From positions 682,001-746,000 of the forward strand of contig NZ_PYMH01000002.1 in assembly GCF_003025555.1 (NCBI RefSeq): DNA of 64,000 bases. Direction: 5' to 3'. Positions 38,511 through 47,953 of the stretch are shown here, in pieces. The notes beneath the pieces were generated by a model. It was not told the origin of the DNA. It searched no databases and was given only the letters and a program-made list of their open reading frames with translations. Position 1 is the stretch's first letter. Each line of letters opens with the position of its first letter. The DNA is from Photobacterium lutimaris (GTDB lineage: Bacteria > Pseudomonadota > Gammaproteobacteria > Enterobacterales > Vibrionaceae). Made by a program: the position numbers and the translations under genes.

Positions 38511-40193
38511 GTGAACATCGATGTCGCCGCCCTTCTCCATCAGAATGATATTCTGTTGCTCTTTGTTGTACTTGCTGTTGGCCTGTCGGCCGGAAAAATA
38601 CGCATAGCGAATATGCAATTAGGTAACTCTATCGGAGTTCTCATCACTGCCCTTCTTTTTGGTAATGCCGGTTTTACCTTTGACTCCGAGGCGTTGAATA
38701 TCGGCTTTATGCTGTTTATTTTCTGCGTTGGTATTGAAGCCGGTCCTAACTTCTTCGGCATTTTCTTCCGTGATGGTAAACATTATTTAATGCTCGCGCT
38801 GGTGGTGATTCTTTCAGCGATTGTCATTACGGTGACCATGAGCAACTATCTAGGTCTCGGCTTAGGCTTGAGTACTGGTTTAATGGCGGGCTCACTGACA
38901 GCAACACCGATATTGGTCGGGGCAAAAGATGCTCTGGCCAGTGGGTTATCCAATATCTCAGATCCTGACAGTATTCAGCAGATCATCGACAGTATCAGTG
39001 TTGGCTATGCCATGTCTTATTTAGTTGGTTTGGTCAGTGTCATTATGCTGGCCAAATTGATGCCAAAACTGCAAAAGCAAAACTTGGCCGAATCATCTCA
39101 ACAGATCGCCCGTGAACGCGGGATCGGTGAAAGTGCCCAGCGCAAGGTCTACCTGCCAATTATCCGAGCCTATCGGGTTGGCCCCGAGCTGATCAACTGG
39201 ATTGATGGCCGTAACCTGCGCGAACTGGGTATCTACCGCCAAACCGGTTGCTACATCGAACGGATTCGCCGAAATGGCATTTTAGCGAATCCCGATGGTG
39301 ATGCTATCTTACAGGAAGGCGATGAGATCGCGCTGGTGGGCTATCCAGATAGCCATGCCCGCTTGGATCCGAGCTTTCGTAACGGCAAAGAGGTTTTCGA
39401 CCGTGATCTGCTCGACTTGCGTATTGTCGAAGAAGAAATCGTGGTTAAAAACGACAGTATTGCGGGTAAGCGTCTGTCAGAGCTAAACCTATCGGAATAC
39501 GGCTGCTTCCTCAACCGCGTAGTCCGTGCCCAGATAGAAATGCCAATGGATCATAATATCCTGCTGAGCAAGGGAGATATTCTTCAAGTTAGTGGCGAGA
39601 AGAGCCGTGTACTCGGGCTCGCCGAGCGAATTGGTTTTATCTCGGTACATAGCCAGATTGCTGACCTGTTGGCTTTCTGCTGTTTCTTTATCATTGGCTT
39701 GCTGGTCGGTACCATCACCATGACTTTCGGGCAGATTGCCTTTGGTCTAGGTAGCGCAGCCGGTTTGCTTGTGGCAGGGATCACCCTTGGCTTTCTGCGG
39801 GCCAACCACCCGACTTTCGGCTATGTACCTCAGGGCGCACTGAACATGACCAAAGATCTCGGCCTGATGGTCTTTATGGTCGGCATTGGCTTGAGTGCCG
39901 GCTCCAACTTATTCGACTCGTTATCGCAAGTCGGCTTGGCGGTGTTCTCGGCAAGCCTGATGGTGAGCGTGATCCCGGTTGTACTGGCTTACCTGTTTGG
40001 GGCCTATGTGCTCAAGATGAACCGCGCCTTACTGTTTGGGGCGATTATCGGTGCCCGCACCTGTGCACCGGCAATGGATATGATTAATGAACATGCCCGC
40101 AGTACCATTCCAGCGCTTGGCTATGCCGGCACCTATGCCATCGCCAACGTCCTGCTGACCATTGCCGGGACACTGTTTGTGATCCTCAGTTGA
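38511..40193 (+). CDS. ybjL: YbjL-type AspT/YidE family transporter
   Basis: A 560-residue inner-membrane protein with a GTG start and GGA 10 bases before it. The N-terminus ([31 protein letters not shown]) and the segment [33 protein letters not shown] match E. coli YbjL closely. The order is five helices, two central RCK_C (TrkA-C) domains (about residues 200-375; [24 protein letters not shown] and [21 protein letters not shown]), then five or six helices. YbjL's substrate is not known; the AspT relative exchanges aspartate for alanine. Confidence 0.9.
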   Translation: MNIDVAALLHQNDILLLFVVLAVGLSAGKIRIANMQLGNSIGVLITALLFGNAGFTFDSEALNIGFMLFIFCVGIEAGPNFFGIFFRDGKHYLMLALVVILSAIVITVTMSNYLGLGLGLSTGLMAGSLTATPILVGAKDALASGLSNISDPDSIQQIIDSISVGYAMSYLVGLVSVIMLAKLMPKLQKQNLAESSQQIARERGIGESAQRKVYLPIIRAYRVGPELINWIDGRNLRELGIYRQTGCYIERIRRNGILANPDGDAILQEGDEIALVGYPDSHARLDPSFRNGKEVFDRDLLDLRIVEEEIVVKNDSIAGKRLSELNLSEYGCFLNRVVRAQIEMPMDHNILLSKGDILQVSGEKSRVLGLAERIGFISVHSQIADLLAFCCFFIIGLLVGTITMTFGQIAFGLGSAAGLLVAGITLGFLRANHPTFGYVPQGALNMTKDLGLMVFMVGIGLSAGSNLFDSLSQVGLAVFSASLMVSVIPVVLAYLFGAYVLKMNRALLFGAIIGARTCAPAMDMINEHARSTIPALGYAGTYAIANVLLTIAGTLFVILS

Positions 40194-40250
40194 CGGCCAT
40201 TGACCAACTAACCTGTGGTTTTACAGCCTCATAGGCACAAGACAAAATAA

Positions 40251-40287
40251 CATGCCCCCAGCACACTCTTGCTGGGGGCATTTTTTT
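40251..40287 (+). terminator. Intrinsic terminator after ybjL
   Basis: ATGCCCCCAGC / GCTGGGGGCAT stem with an 8-base loop and seven Ts. Confidence 0.9.
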
Positions 40288-40464
40288 GCTTAACAGACAA
40301 GTGGCGAGTCAGCACAGATTCAGTCCCTATCATCTAAGCTATAAAGAGCTAAATTCTCCGTATATCCCTGATTAGCACCACAAATTGCTAGGAAATATTC
40401 GCCACCTCTTACTCTATTCAGTATATTGGTTGAATAGAATGAAAAACTATTGGTAATCAAAACT

Positions 40465-41139
40465 ATGCGTATCCTTATTGTTGAAGACGACCCGATTCTG
40501 AGCCACCACTTAAAATCCCAACTGAGTGAAATGGGCCATCAGGTCCAGTGTGCCGCTACGGCAGAAGAAGGTCTCTTCTTTGCCCAAGATTACCCAAACG
40601 ATGTGGCTATCGTTGATATCGGCCTACCCGATCGTGATGGTATCAGCCTGATCAAAGATATGCGCGAGAAAGGTTTACGCCTGCCAATCCTGATTCTGAC
40701 TGCCCGCTCAAACTGGCAAGACAAAGTCACTGGGCTTGAGGCCGGTGCCGATGACTACCTGGTTAAACCGTTCCAGAAAGAAGAAATGGTCGCGCGACTC
40801 AGTGCTCTGGTCCGCCGCAGTGCAGGCTTTGTCAAGCCAGAGATGACTGCCGGTGATATCCGTGTCGACCTGCTGGCCAAGCAAGTCTTTATCCAGGAGA
40901 ATCTGCTTGAGCTAACCGCATTTGAATATGACTTGCTGGAATACCTGATGCGCCATAGCCGCCAGGTCGTCTCCAAACAACGCCTGCTGGATGTACTTTA
41001 CGAAGATCAGGAAGGTGATCCAAACACTATCGAAGTCATGATCAGCCGCTTGCGTAAGAAGTTCACCAATAATGGGCAGGATAACCCGATTTCAACCATC
41101 CGTGGCCAAGGCTATATTTTCGAGCTTCAAGCGCAATAA
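40465..41139 (+). CDS. phoP: PhoP-like response regulator
   Basis: A 224-residue OmpR-class regulator. The receiver (MRILIVEDDPILSHHLKSQLSEMGHQV) has phosphoacceptor Asp in VAIVDIGLPDRDG near residue 51, Thr in LILTARSNWQDKV and Lys in LVKPF. The winged helix includes LLELTAFEYDLLEYLMRH and ISRLRKKFTNN. NWQDKVTGLEAGADDYLVKPF is close to E. coli PhoP. It overlaps the sensor gene by one base (TAATG). No clear Shine-Dalgarno. In enterobacteria PhoPQ senses low magnesium, peptides and acid; the input here is not known. Confidence 0.85.
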   Translation: MRILIVEDDPILSHHLKSQLSEMGHQVQCAATAEEGLFFAQDYPNDVAIVDIGLPDRDGISLIKDMREKGLRLPILILTARSNWQDKVTGLEAGADDYLVKPFQKEEMVARLSALVRRSAGFVKPEMTAGDIRVDLLAKQVFIQENLLELTAFEYDLLEYLMRHSRQVVSKQRLLDVLYEDQEGDPNTIEVMISRLRKKFTNNGQDNPISTIRGQGYIFELQAQ

Positions 41140-42482
41140 TGAAGAGGATTATCCAACCAAGGCTCCGCCGTAGGGTCCTCGTCACCTCGGTGGCGATTAT
41201 TGTTTTGATCACCTCAGCACTTGCTGGGGTGATTAACCAGCTTTATAGCCAAAGTTATATGGCCGCCTACTCATCTGAGCTTGTCGCCCAGATGCCAATG
41301 GTTGTCGCTCAGTTAAACCGAGCGGGCCTGATCAAAGATGTCGACAAATGGATTGACTCCGTTGACCCATCCGATACTGATTATATGTCGGTAGTGTGTG
41401 ACAAATCCGATCACACCATTTGGCTTTCCGATGAGGCCAAAGAAGCCAACATCGGTAATATCTGTGGCGAGTTACCCGACAGCATCCCGGTTCCAACCTT
41501 GGTCGAGACCCCGGAAGGCGAAAGCTATATTGCCTATAACATGAGCCAAGAGAGAGAGGGTGGTACGGTTTACCAACTTGTGGTTCTGCGCTCCGGTGAT
41601 TCCTATGTCTCATCACTCAACCAGCTACACAAGCGTACAACGTTCTATTTGGGGCTTTTTGTTCTTATCGCGATCGCATTCTTGATTGCCGCTTTCCATT
41701 GGAGCTTCCAGCCGCTGCGAAAGATGGCTTTACAGCTTGATCAAATGACCGACTCCAAACGGGACAAGCTTGATGATGATTTTCCTATGGAATTACAAGA
41801 CGTCACCTTGGCGCTCAATCGCTTGATTGAGATCAGCAATGCCCAAAAAGGCCGTTACCGCCATGCGATGGATGACTTGGCACATAGCCTGAAAACCCGA
41901 CTGGCTGCAACCAACGCCCTACTAGATGACAAAGACATACCGCGCTTTGAGCTCAACCAGCGGGTAATGGAGCAGATCAGCCAAATGGATGAGCTGGTAC
42001 AGTATCAACTGAAGCGCGCCATGATGGGCCAACAGGGGCTGCAGAAAGACAAGACCGAATTAAAACCGCTCACTGACAGTTTCAGCCGCTTGCTCAGCAA
42101 GGTATATAACGAGAAGAACGTCGCATTGCGCTGCTTCTTCAACGACAAATTGACGCTGCCGGTCAACCGAAGCGACTTGATGGAATTGCTCGGTAACCTG
42201 CTTGAAAATGCCTACCGCTTCTGTATTGCCGAGGTTCGGGTAACAGTGAAGGAAAAGCCAGATCGGTTTATCATCGTTATTGAGGATGATGGCCCGGGCG
42301 TGCCGGAAGATGTGCGAGAAGCCATTTTCCAACGCGGCGTTCGAGCAGATCAGCTCAACCCCGGTCAAGGTATCGGCCTGTCGGTTTGCCACGAGATAGT
42401 CATGAGTTACAAGGGCACGATTCATGTTGAATCTGCATCGATTGAAGGCGCAGCCTTTGTGATTGAGCTGCCCAAAAACTAA
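41139..42482 (+). CDS. phoQ: PhoQ-like sensor histidine kinase
   Basis: A 447-residue inner-membrane kinase. TM1 is VLVTSVAIIVLITSALAGVI (about 13-32); the periplasmic sensor spans about 33-170 with two cysteines (VVCDKSD, GNICGELP); TM2 is TTFYLGLFVLIAIAFLIAAFHW, then HAMP. The dimerisation box reads DLAHSLKTRLA, like PhoQ's but with Arg in place of the conserved Pro five residues after the His. The ATPase has ELLGNLLENAYRFC (N box), EDDGPGVPEDVREAIFQRG (G1) and GQGIGLSVCHEIV (G2), all PhoQ-like. Other proteins of this type occur in Vibrionaceae, so the exact orthology is inferred. Confidence 0.85.
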   Translation: MKRIIQPRLRRRVLVTSVAIIVLITSALAGVINQLYSQSYMAAYSSELVAQMPMVVAQLNRAGLIKDVDKWIDSVDPSDTDYMSVVCDKSDHTIWLSDEAKEANIGNICGELPDSIPVPTLVETPEGESYIAYNMSQEREGGTVYQLVVLRSGDSYVSSLNQLHKRTTFYLGLFVLIAIAFLIAAFHWSFQPLRKMALQLDQMTDSKRDKLDDDFPMELQDVTLALNRLIEISNAQKGRYRHAMDDLAHSLKTRLAATNALLDDKDIPRFELNQRVMEQISQMDELVQYQLKRAMMGQQGLQKDKTELKPLTDSFSRLLSKVYNEKNVALRCFFNDKLTLPVNRSDLMELLGNLLENAYRFCIAEVRVTVKEKPDRFIIVIEDDGPGVPEDVREAIFQRGVRADQLNPGQGIGLSVCHEIVMSYKGTIHVESASIEGAAFVIELPKN

Positions 42483-42506
42483 GCACCAAGGTGCTTTGGT
42501 ATAAAC

Positions 42507-42536
42507 AAAAAAACCGCCTTCCGGCGGTTTTTTTAT
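42507..42536 (+). terminator. Intrinsic terminator after phoQ
   Basis: AAAAAACCGCC / GGCGGTTTTTTT with TTCC loop; symmetric flanks may serve fabV as well. Confidence 0.88.
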
Positions 42537-42555
42537 TTAAACACTTTGCATGAAA

Positions 42556-43758
42556 TTAGATGTCTTTAACATCAAACTCTGCAATAGGGCTTACGTCAGC
42601 ACTGTAATCAACTGCTTCGACACCAAAGCCAAACAGCTTCAGGAACTCATCTTTGTATTGCTGGTAGTCAGCAACATCAAATAGGTTCTCGTTGGTGACG
42701 GTTGGCCATAGATCACGACAATGCTTCTGAATATCTTCACGTAGTTCCCAATCATCCAGGCGTAGACGGTTTTCACCGTCAACGTCGGCAGCGCTGCCAT
42801 CAGCCTTGAATAGGCGCTGGGTGAACATACGGTGGATCTGCTCCATACAACCTTCGTGAACACCTTCTTCACGCATCTTCTTGAAGACCATAGCGATATA
42901 CAGAGGCATAACAGGAATAGCAGAGCTTGCCTGAGTCACGACACTCTTCAGCACGGCAACGTTGGCTGTACCACCCGTTGCAGATAGCTTATCGTTAAGT
43001 TCAGAAGCCGCACGGTCAAGGTCCATTTTCGCCTTGCCCAGAGCACCATGCCAGTAGATTGGCCAAGTGATCTCCGTACCGATATAGCTATAGGCAACTG
43101 TTTTGCAGCCATCAGCCAATACGCCAGCATCAGACAGCGCATTGATCCATAGCTCCCAATCCTGACCGCCCATGACAGTCACAGTATCTTCAACTTCCTG
43201 CTCTGTCGCCGGCTCAATACTGGCTTCAATCAAGACGTCTTTATTGGTATCAACGGCTGTCGCCGTGTAGGTTTCACCCATTGGCTTAAGTGATGAACGA
43301 ACCACTTCGCCAGAGTCGGGCATTTTACGCACGGGAGAAGCCAGTGAGTAAACCACCATATCAATCTGACCCAGATCTTCTTTGATCAGATCAATCACTT
43401 TCTGTTTTGCTTCGTGAGAGAAAGCATCACCATTCAAGCTCTTGGAGTACAGACCTTCTTCTTTAGCAAACTTATCGAATGCGGCAGAGTTGTACCAGCC
43501 TGCTGTACCCGGTTTCTTTTCAGTTCCCGGTTTTTCGAAGAACACACCAATTGTTGCAGCACCGCCACCGAATGCAGCAGCAATACGCGAAGACAAACCA
43601 TAGCCGCTTGATGAACCAACAACCAGCACACGCTTAGGGGCATCGGCAATTGGGCCCTGCGCCTTAGTGTATGCAATCTGCTCTTTGACGTTTTCCTCAC
43701 AACCCACAGGGTGAGTCGTTGTACAAATAAATCCACGAATTCTAGGTTTGATGATCAT
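42556..43758 (-). CDS. fabV: Enoyl-ACP reductase FabV
   Basis: Last step of each fatty-acid elongation cycle, NADH-dependent. The start at ATG 43758 gives 400 residues ([28 protein letters not shown]), with GGGAAG 6 bases upstream. The cofactor loop is [24 protein letters not shown]. The catalytic signature Y-x8-K is [10 protein letters not shown] near residue 235. FabV, first found in Vibrio cholerae, is intrinsically resistant to triclosan, unlike FabI. It neighbours fadE and psrA, a fatty-acid cluster. Confidence 0.96.
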   Translation of the reverse strand: MIIKPRIRGFICTTTHPVGCEENVKEQIAYTKAQGPIADAPKRVLVVGSSSGYGLSSRIAAAFGGGAATIGVFFEKPGTEKKPGTAGWYNSAAFDKFAKEEGLYSKSLNGDAFSHEAKQKVIDLIKEDLGQIDMVVYSLASPVRKMPDSGEVVRSSLKPMGETYTATAVDTNKDVLIEASIEPATEQEVEDTVTVMGGQDWELWINALSDAGVLADGCKTVAYSYIGTEITWPIYWHGALGKAKMDLDRAASELNDKLSATGGTANVAVLKSVVTQASSAIPVMPLYIAMVFKKMREEGVHEGCMEQIHRMFTQRLFKADGSAADVDGENRLRLDDWELREDIQKHCRDLWPTVTNENLFDVADYQQYKDEFLKLFGFGVEAVDYSADVSPIAEFDVKDI

Positions 43759-43889
43759 TTTCAACTTCCCTTACACAATTGACAGTAGGATAAAAGGTAA
43801 ATGACAAAATCGCATTAAATTTATGAGCGAAAACGCTAAATTCGACAGTGGTTGGAGGTGTTACGCGCGGAAAGTCACAAAAAATACCA

Positions 43890-43919
43890 AAAAAAGTGCC
43901 ACGCGATTGCGTGGCACAT
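43890..43919 (-). terminator. Terminator after fadE
   Basis: GTGCCACGC / GCGTGGCAC stem with a 4-base loop and seven Ts on the minus strand. Confidence 0.85.
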
Positions 43920-43956
43920 GGGAGACACCAGGTTTATTGTTCACAAGGCCTGAGCC

Positions 43957-46233
43957 TTAGGCTGCTTTCCCCGGTTGTAAGCCGCCTTTTTTAAAGTGGG
44001 CAGCAGAGAAGTGATCCACTTGAATCGCTTTCTGTCTGAGCTGCTCAGCATTTTGCATTTTTTCCACTTCAGCTTCTGTGACGATCCCCGCATCAAGGGC
44101 AATTTGTAACTTCTCTGTTAATGAAACCTTGCGCGGGATCTCACCGGCTTTAACGGCCTTGGCAATTTTACGCTCAAGATCCTTCACCCCATACATGGCA
44201 ACAAATGCCCGCTCCATCAGCCCGACCGGATCATCTTCATGTTTACCGACATAGCAAAGGTGAGTCAAACGATCACGCTGCTTACCGGGGCGCATCAGCA
44301 ACTCGGCAATCTTCACGGCCAGCTCATCCTTCGGTGCGGCATAATGAATGCCAAGCGGGAACAGCAAAGTACGCAGTAAGCGGCCGACTCCCTTACGCGG
44401 GAAGTTCGCCAACACCTCATCAAAAGCCACCCCACACTGGTGTAGGCTATGTTGCAGACCGTAGTGGACAAACGGCAGATCTTGCTGCTGACGACCTTCA
44501 TCTTCATAGCGCTTAAGCACTGCAGAAGCCAGATACAAGTGGCTCAATACATCACCCAAACGTGCCGAGACCATTTCGCGTCGCTTCAGCTCACCGCCCA
44601 AGCTCAACATGGCAAAGTCAGCAGCGACTGCCAATGCCCGGCTCATTCGAGATAGCTGCTTATAGTAATTAGCGGTTTCACCACTGACCGGCGAATTGTT
44701 GAAACGTGAACCACTAAAGGCATTAAGCAGTGATTTACTCACATTACCAACAGCAAAACCAATGTGGCTAGCCAACAGTTTATCGAAATCCTTGGCTCCT
44801 TCCCTGCTATCGGGATTGGCTGCCGCTTCCATCTCGCTAAGTACATATGGGTGACAGCGAGTCGCCCCCTGACCAAAGATCATCAGGTTACGGGTCAGAA
44901 TATTGGCCCCTTCTACTGTGATAGCAACCGGCATACCAAAGTAGTGGTGGCCAATATAGTTCATTGGCCCAAGTTGAATCGCGCGGCCAGCATGCACATC
45001 CATCGAATCATTAAGGATGGTACGGGCCATCTCCGTCATATGGTACTTAGCAATCGCAGTGACGATTCCCGGCGTTTCATCCATATCAAGTGACGTCGTT
45101 GTCAGAGTTCTGGACGCCTCTAGCATATAAGTAAAGCCACCAATACGTCCCATCGCCTGCGCGACACCTTCAAAGTTACCAATCGACATACCAAACTGCT
45201 TACGGACATAAGCGTACGCACCTGTCGTTCTCGCCGTCAGGTGTCCAACCGCGGTACCAAGCGCAGGCAATGAAATCCCTCGGCCAGCCGACAAGCATTC
45301 CACCAGCATACGCCAGCCTCGGCCGACATAATCCTGACCGCCAATAACCCAATCCATCGGGATAAAAACATCACTGCCTCGGGTTGGACCATTCATAAAG
45401 GCAAGGTTAAGTGGATCATGGCGCTCACCGATTTCGACACCGGGATGATCAGACGGGATCAGGGCACAGGTAATACCTAGCTCTTTCTTCTCGCCAATGA
45501 GCCCGTCAGGATCTTGCAGCTTAAAGGCTAAGCCAAGCACGGTGGCAACAGGTGCAAGGGTAATGTAGCGCTTATTCCAACTGACACGGATACCCAATAC
45601 TTGCTCGCCTTGGTACTCGTCGTAACACACCACACCCTGATCGGGAATCCCCCCCGCATCTGAGCCCGCTTCCGGTCCGGTAAGCGCAAAACACGGAACA
45701 TCTTCGCCGTGTGCCAGGCGTGGCAGCCAGTAATCTTTCTGCTCTTGGGTGCCATAGTGGGTCAGCAGCTCTCCTGGCCCCAAAGAGTTAGGTACCATCA
45801 CCGATACAGCCGCACTCAAACTCTTAGTTGCAATGCGGGTCACAATGGTCGAGTTGGCATGGGCTGAAAAGTCCAAGCCACCGTATTCCTTACCGATAAT
45901 CAGCGAGAAGAATTTTTCTTTGCGCAGATACTCCCACACTTCAGGTGGCAGATCTTTATCTTCCTGGACAATCTGATAGTCGTTCAACATGTCCAACAAT
46001 GGCTCTAGCTTGTTGTCGATGAACGCCTGCTCCTCTGCACTCAATGTCGGCTGCGGGTAAGTCAGCAAGGTATTCCAATTCGGATTCCCGCCAAACAACT
46101 CACCATCCCACCAAACGCTACCGGCCTCCATGGCCTCTCGTTCGGTGTCGGAAAGTGGTGGCAACACTTTTTTGAACATCTTGAATGCGGGATCACTGAG
46201 ATAGCGTTTTCTTAGCTTGGTTAACGTACTCAT
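43957..46233 (-). CDS. fadE: Acyl-CoA dehydrogenase FadE
   Basis: First step of fatty-acid beta-oxidation. The 758-residue protein has the acyl-CoA dehydrogenase core in its first two-thirds (FALTGPEAGSDAGG; WNKRYITLAPVATVLGLAFKL; GRGISLPALGTAVGHLTARTTGAYAYVRKQFG) and the C-terminal extension typical of FadE (ALAVAADFAMLSLGGELKRREMVSARLGDVLSHLYL). The N-terminus lacks E. coli FadE's membrane segments, as usual for Vibrio. Only 88 bases, mostly the palindromic repeat, separate it from psrA, so the pair may share a transcript. Confidence 0.95.
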   Translation of the reverse strand: MSTLTKLRKRYLSDPAFKMFKKVLPPLSDTEREAMEAGSVWWDGELFGGNPNWNTLLTYPQPTLSAEEQAFIDNKLEPLLDMLNDYQIVQEDKDLPPEVWEYLRKEKFFSLIIGKEYGGLDFSAHANSTIVTRIATKSLSAAVSVMVPNSLGPGELLTHYGTQEQKDYWLPRLAHGEDVPCFALTGPEAGSDAGGIPDQGVVCYDEYQGEQVLGIRVSWNKRYITLAPVATVLGLAFKLQDPDGLIGEKKELGITCALIPSDHPGVEIGERHDPLNLAFMNGPTRGSDVFIPMDWVIGGQDYVGRGWRMLVECLSAGRGISLPALGTAVGHLTARTTGAYAYVRKQFGMSIGNFEGVAQAMGRIGGFTYMLEASRTLTTTSLDMDETPGIVTAIAKYHMTEMARTILNDSMDVHAGRAIQLGPMNYIGHHYFGMPVAITVEGANILTRNLMIFGQGATRCHPYVLSEMEAAANPDSREGAKDFDKLLASHIGFAVGNVSKSLLNAFSGSRFNNSPVSGETANYYKQLSRMSRALAVAADFAMLSLGGELKRREMVSARLGDVLSHLYLASAVLKRYEDEGRQQQDLPFVHYGLQHSLHQCGVAFDEVLANFPRKGVGRLLRTLLFPLGIHYAAPKDELAVKIAELLMRPGKQRDRLTHLCYVGKHEDDPVGLMERAFVAMYGVKDLERKIAKAVKAGEIPRKVSLTEKLQIALDAGIVTEAEVEKMQNAEQLRQKAIQVDHFSAAHFKKGGLQPGKAA

Positions 46234-46284
46234 GTTTCAGGTCCTTTTGTCACTTTTATCGTTATTGGTTTTTTGGTCTTACGT

Positions 46285-46319
46285 GTATACCCAAGTGACT
46301 TCAAGTTGCTTGGGTATAC
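46285..46319. repeat. 35-bp palindromic short copy of the TATACCCAAG repeat
   Basis: Arms GTATACCCAAG / CTTGGGTATAC are perfect 11-bp inverted repeats, and the inner bases are almost symmetric (only about two pairs mismatch). It is made of the two ends of the 216-bp element without its middle. It sits between the psrA stop and the fadE start. Confidence 0.75.
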
Positions 46320-46321
46320 CT

Positions 46322-47002
46322 CTATCGTGTTCCTGTTTGTTGTTCGCCAATCAGCGAAAGCGATTGTTCTATGGGTGCCGCAACGCCTGCTGCCAAGTAA
46401 GGCACCAAACGCTCAATCAAATCTTCAGGTTTAACCTGACGGGAAAAGTCATTTTCGGCGATCTCGCACAACGCCGTTGACGATGCCATGGTGAAAACAG
46501 ATGCCCCGAGCGTAAAGTGCAGACGCCAGAATAAGGTTTCGGGATCCAAAGAAGGGTTGGCCCTGCACACTGCGGTAGTAAATAAAGTCAGAATTTGCTC
46601 ATAGCGGGTCATGATGAACCAGCGCAAATGGCCTTGAACATCGGTATACCCCCTACCAATCAAAGACATAAACACAGTAGCCCCATTGGTGCGGTGATCA
46701 TTCAGTGCTAACAGCGGTTCTTTGATACAACGGAACACATCTTCCATTGAGAAATCATCGCGGGTCAGCAGTACTTCCAGTTCTGACTGCAAGCGAGGCA
46801 TGAAGGTATCGAGGTAACGGCCCAGCACCGCCCTGACCAAGGTTTTCTTATCGCCGTAATGATAATTGACAGACGCCAAATTGACCCCTGCTTTGCTAGT
46901 GATGGTTCGCAGTGACGTGTCTTTGAAGCCGTGTTCGGCAAAGAGTAGCTCAGCAGCATCTAAGATACGTGCCTTGGTTTCTCCCTTTCCAGCCATATTC
47001 AT
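46322..47002 (-). CDS. psrA: TetR-family fatty-acid regulator PsrA
   Basis: A 226-residue TetR-type repressor. The helix-turn-helix is FKDTSLRTITSKAGVNLASVNYHYGDKKTLVRAVL (about 26-60), followed by an all-helical ligand domain. Its place directly upstream of fadE is that of Vibrio PsrA, which responds to long-chain acyl-CoA or fatty acids. A palindrome fitting the PsrA operator lies 10 bases upstream of its start, so it is probably autoregulated. The symbol rests on synteny and the operator, not on experiment. Confidence 0.8.
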   Translation of the reverse strand: MNMAGKGETKARILDAAELLFAEHGFKDTSLRTITSKAGVNLASVNYHYGDKKTLVRAVLGRYLDTFMPRLQSELEVLLTRDDFSMEDVFRCIKEPLLALNDHRTNGATVFMSLIGRGYTDVQGHLRWFIMTRYEQILTLFTTAVCRANPSLDPETLFWRLHFTLGASVFTMASSTALCEIAENDFSRQVKPEDLIERLVPYLAAGVAAPIEQSLSLIGEQQTGTR

Positions 47003-47012
47003 TCACCCGTAT

Positions 47013-47028
47013 TAAACACTTGTTTAAA
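47013..47028. promoter_or_regulatory. PsrA-like operator (AAAC-N4-GTTT)
   Basis: TTAAACACTTGTTTAA is a perfect palindrome with a 4-base centre. It contains AAACN4GTTT, as in the Pseudomonas PsrA consensus. It lies just upstream of psrA, where it would block transcription. Confidence 0.6.
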
Positions 47029-47240
47029 CTTTACATCTAAGAAACATTTTTAACAAGTCGCAAATATACACCATGTTGTAAGGCATTGATAAATTCGATT
47101 TTTAATGTGTAAGCCGTGAAGGTGATCAATGTTTTGCGCGACAGCACAGTGACAAAGTCACAGAGTGGATAATGTCTTACCGGCGTCTCATGCAAATGGA
47201 TTGAGAACTAGGCAAATAAAAAAAATCTGAGAAAGTGAAA
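47029..47240. other. Spacer between psrA operator and sRNA array
   Basis: About 210 AT-rich bases. The psrA promoter (minus strand) should be near its left end. I see no gene or repeat. Confidence 0.4.
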
Positions 47241-47247
47241 AATTTTT

Positions 47248-47276
47248 GGAACAAAGTGCACATTCGCGGGTCATAA
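47248..47276 (+). promoter_or_regulatory. Sigma-E-type promoter of sRNA unit 1
   Basis: GGAACAA (47248-47254), 15 bases, GTCATAA (47270-47276). This fits the sigma-E consensus GGAACTT and GTC(T)AA. An A/T tract precedes it. The start at G47282 is fixed by the RybB-like 5' end. Confidence 0.8.
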
Positions 47277-47281
47277 TTAAT

Positions 47282-47346
47282 GCCACTGCTTTTTCTTAGA
47301 AGACATTCTTCGAAACCCGTCCCCACCTATGGAGATGGGTTTTCTT
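47282..47346 (+). ncRNA. sRNA unit 1, RybB/MicV-like sigma-E-dependent RNA
   Basis: About 65 nt. The 5' end GCCACTGCTTTTTCTTAGA closely matches E. coli RybB, whose first 16 or so bases are the seed that pairs with outer-membrane protein mRNAs. A small hairpin (GAAGA CAT TCTTC region) follows, then a terminator: AAACCC / GGGTTT with further pairs inside and T-rich tail. The promoter is sigma-E-like with the expected start-site spacing. MicV of Vibrio cholerae shares this seed. Identification is strong for the class, less so for the exact name. Confidence 0.8.
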
Positions 47347-47432
47347 TATTTGGTCGCCTGCTTTTATCCACTTATCAATCTTGATTTAAAATCAATCAGT
47401 TATAAAAAAATCATGGTTTTTCTATTTTTTTC

Positions 47433-47460
47433 TGAACCAATGCGCAAATCACCAGTCCTA
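47433..47460 (+). promoter_or_regulatory. Sigma-E-type promoter of sRNA unit 2
   Basis: TGAACCA (47433-47439), 15 bases, GTCCTA (47455-47460); A/T-rich upstream tract. Confidence 0.75.
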
Positions 47461-47466
47461 TATAAT

Positions 47467-47602
47467 GACATTTAGATTAAAGACTTATCACAAATTGCTG
47501 GCCGCAAATTGCATTTACTCTTTAATCTGCTAATGCCACTGCTGCTAAACTCCTAATTGTATATAGAGCTTTCGCCCACTGATTGTCAGTGGGCTTTTTT
47601 TT
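47467..47602 (+). ncRNA. vrrA: sRNA unit 2, VrrA-like
   Basis: A ~136-nt RNA from G47467 (12 bases past the first base of the -10 GTC) to a terminator with stem GCCCACTGA / TCAGTGGGC and eight Ts. It begins GACATTTAGATTAAAG. The RybB-type seed GCCACTGCTGCTAAACTCCT begins at 47535, 68 bases into the RNA. This is the most divergent of the four VrrA-like copies. Vibrio cholerae VrrA, about 140 nt, is sigma-E-dependent and lies at the same place beside the psrA homologue (from memory). Confidence 0.8.
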
Positions 47603-47728
47603 ACCCGATATTTAGACAATTCCTTACAGTTAACTCAATAGAGACACGTACATTCCGTAATGTTTATACCCGTGGCATTTGGTATACATGCCCTTTTTTC
47701 ACTATCACCAAAAAATTTTAATTTTTTT

Positions 47729-47756
47729 TGAACCAATTGGATTTCAACCAGTCATA
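47729..47756 (+). promoter_or_regulatory. Sigma-E-type promoter of sRNA unit 3
   Basis: TGAACCA (47729-47735), 15 bases, GTCATA (47751-47756). A tract AAAAATTTTAATTTTTTTT precedes it. Confidence 0.75.
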
Positions 47757-47762
47757 TATAGT

Positions 47763-47901
47763 GACATTCATATTAAAGGCGCACTTTCAGTTAACGACTA
47801 ACTTCGGAATGATGCGATTTTAATTAAAGATGCCACTGCTGCTAAACTCCTAATTGTGTATATAGAGTTTTCGCCCACTGACTTTCGGTGGGCTTTTTTT
47901 T
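47763..47901 (+). ncRNA. vrrA: sRNA unit 3, VrrA-like
   Basis: A ~139-nt RNA beginning GACATTCATATTAAAGGCGC. The seed GCCACTGCTGCTAAACTCCT begins at 47832, followed by AATTGTGTATATAG. The terminator is GCCCACTGA / TCGGTGGGC (one G-U pair) with eight Ts. It shares long identical segments with units 2 and 4 in promoter, 5' end, seed and terminator, whereas the middle 45 bases vary. Confidence 0.82.
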
Positions 47902-47953
47902 AGCCAAATCTTCAGGCGAGTGATGGTATCGATGTATCACACACATCTTTCGT

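Noticed and set aside
40450..40464. TTG start for the PhoP-like regulator
   Set aside because: Family members begin MR(I/V)L(I/V)VEDD, so ATG 40465 is preferred even though neither start has a good ribosome site.
47671..47691. Another copy of the TATACCCAAG repeat (TATACCCGTGGCAT)
   Set aside because: Only seven bases match and no second arm in the right order; probably chance.
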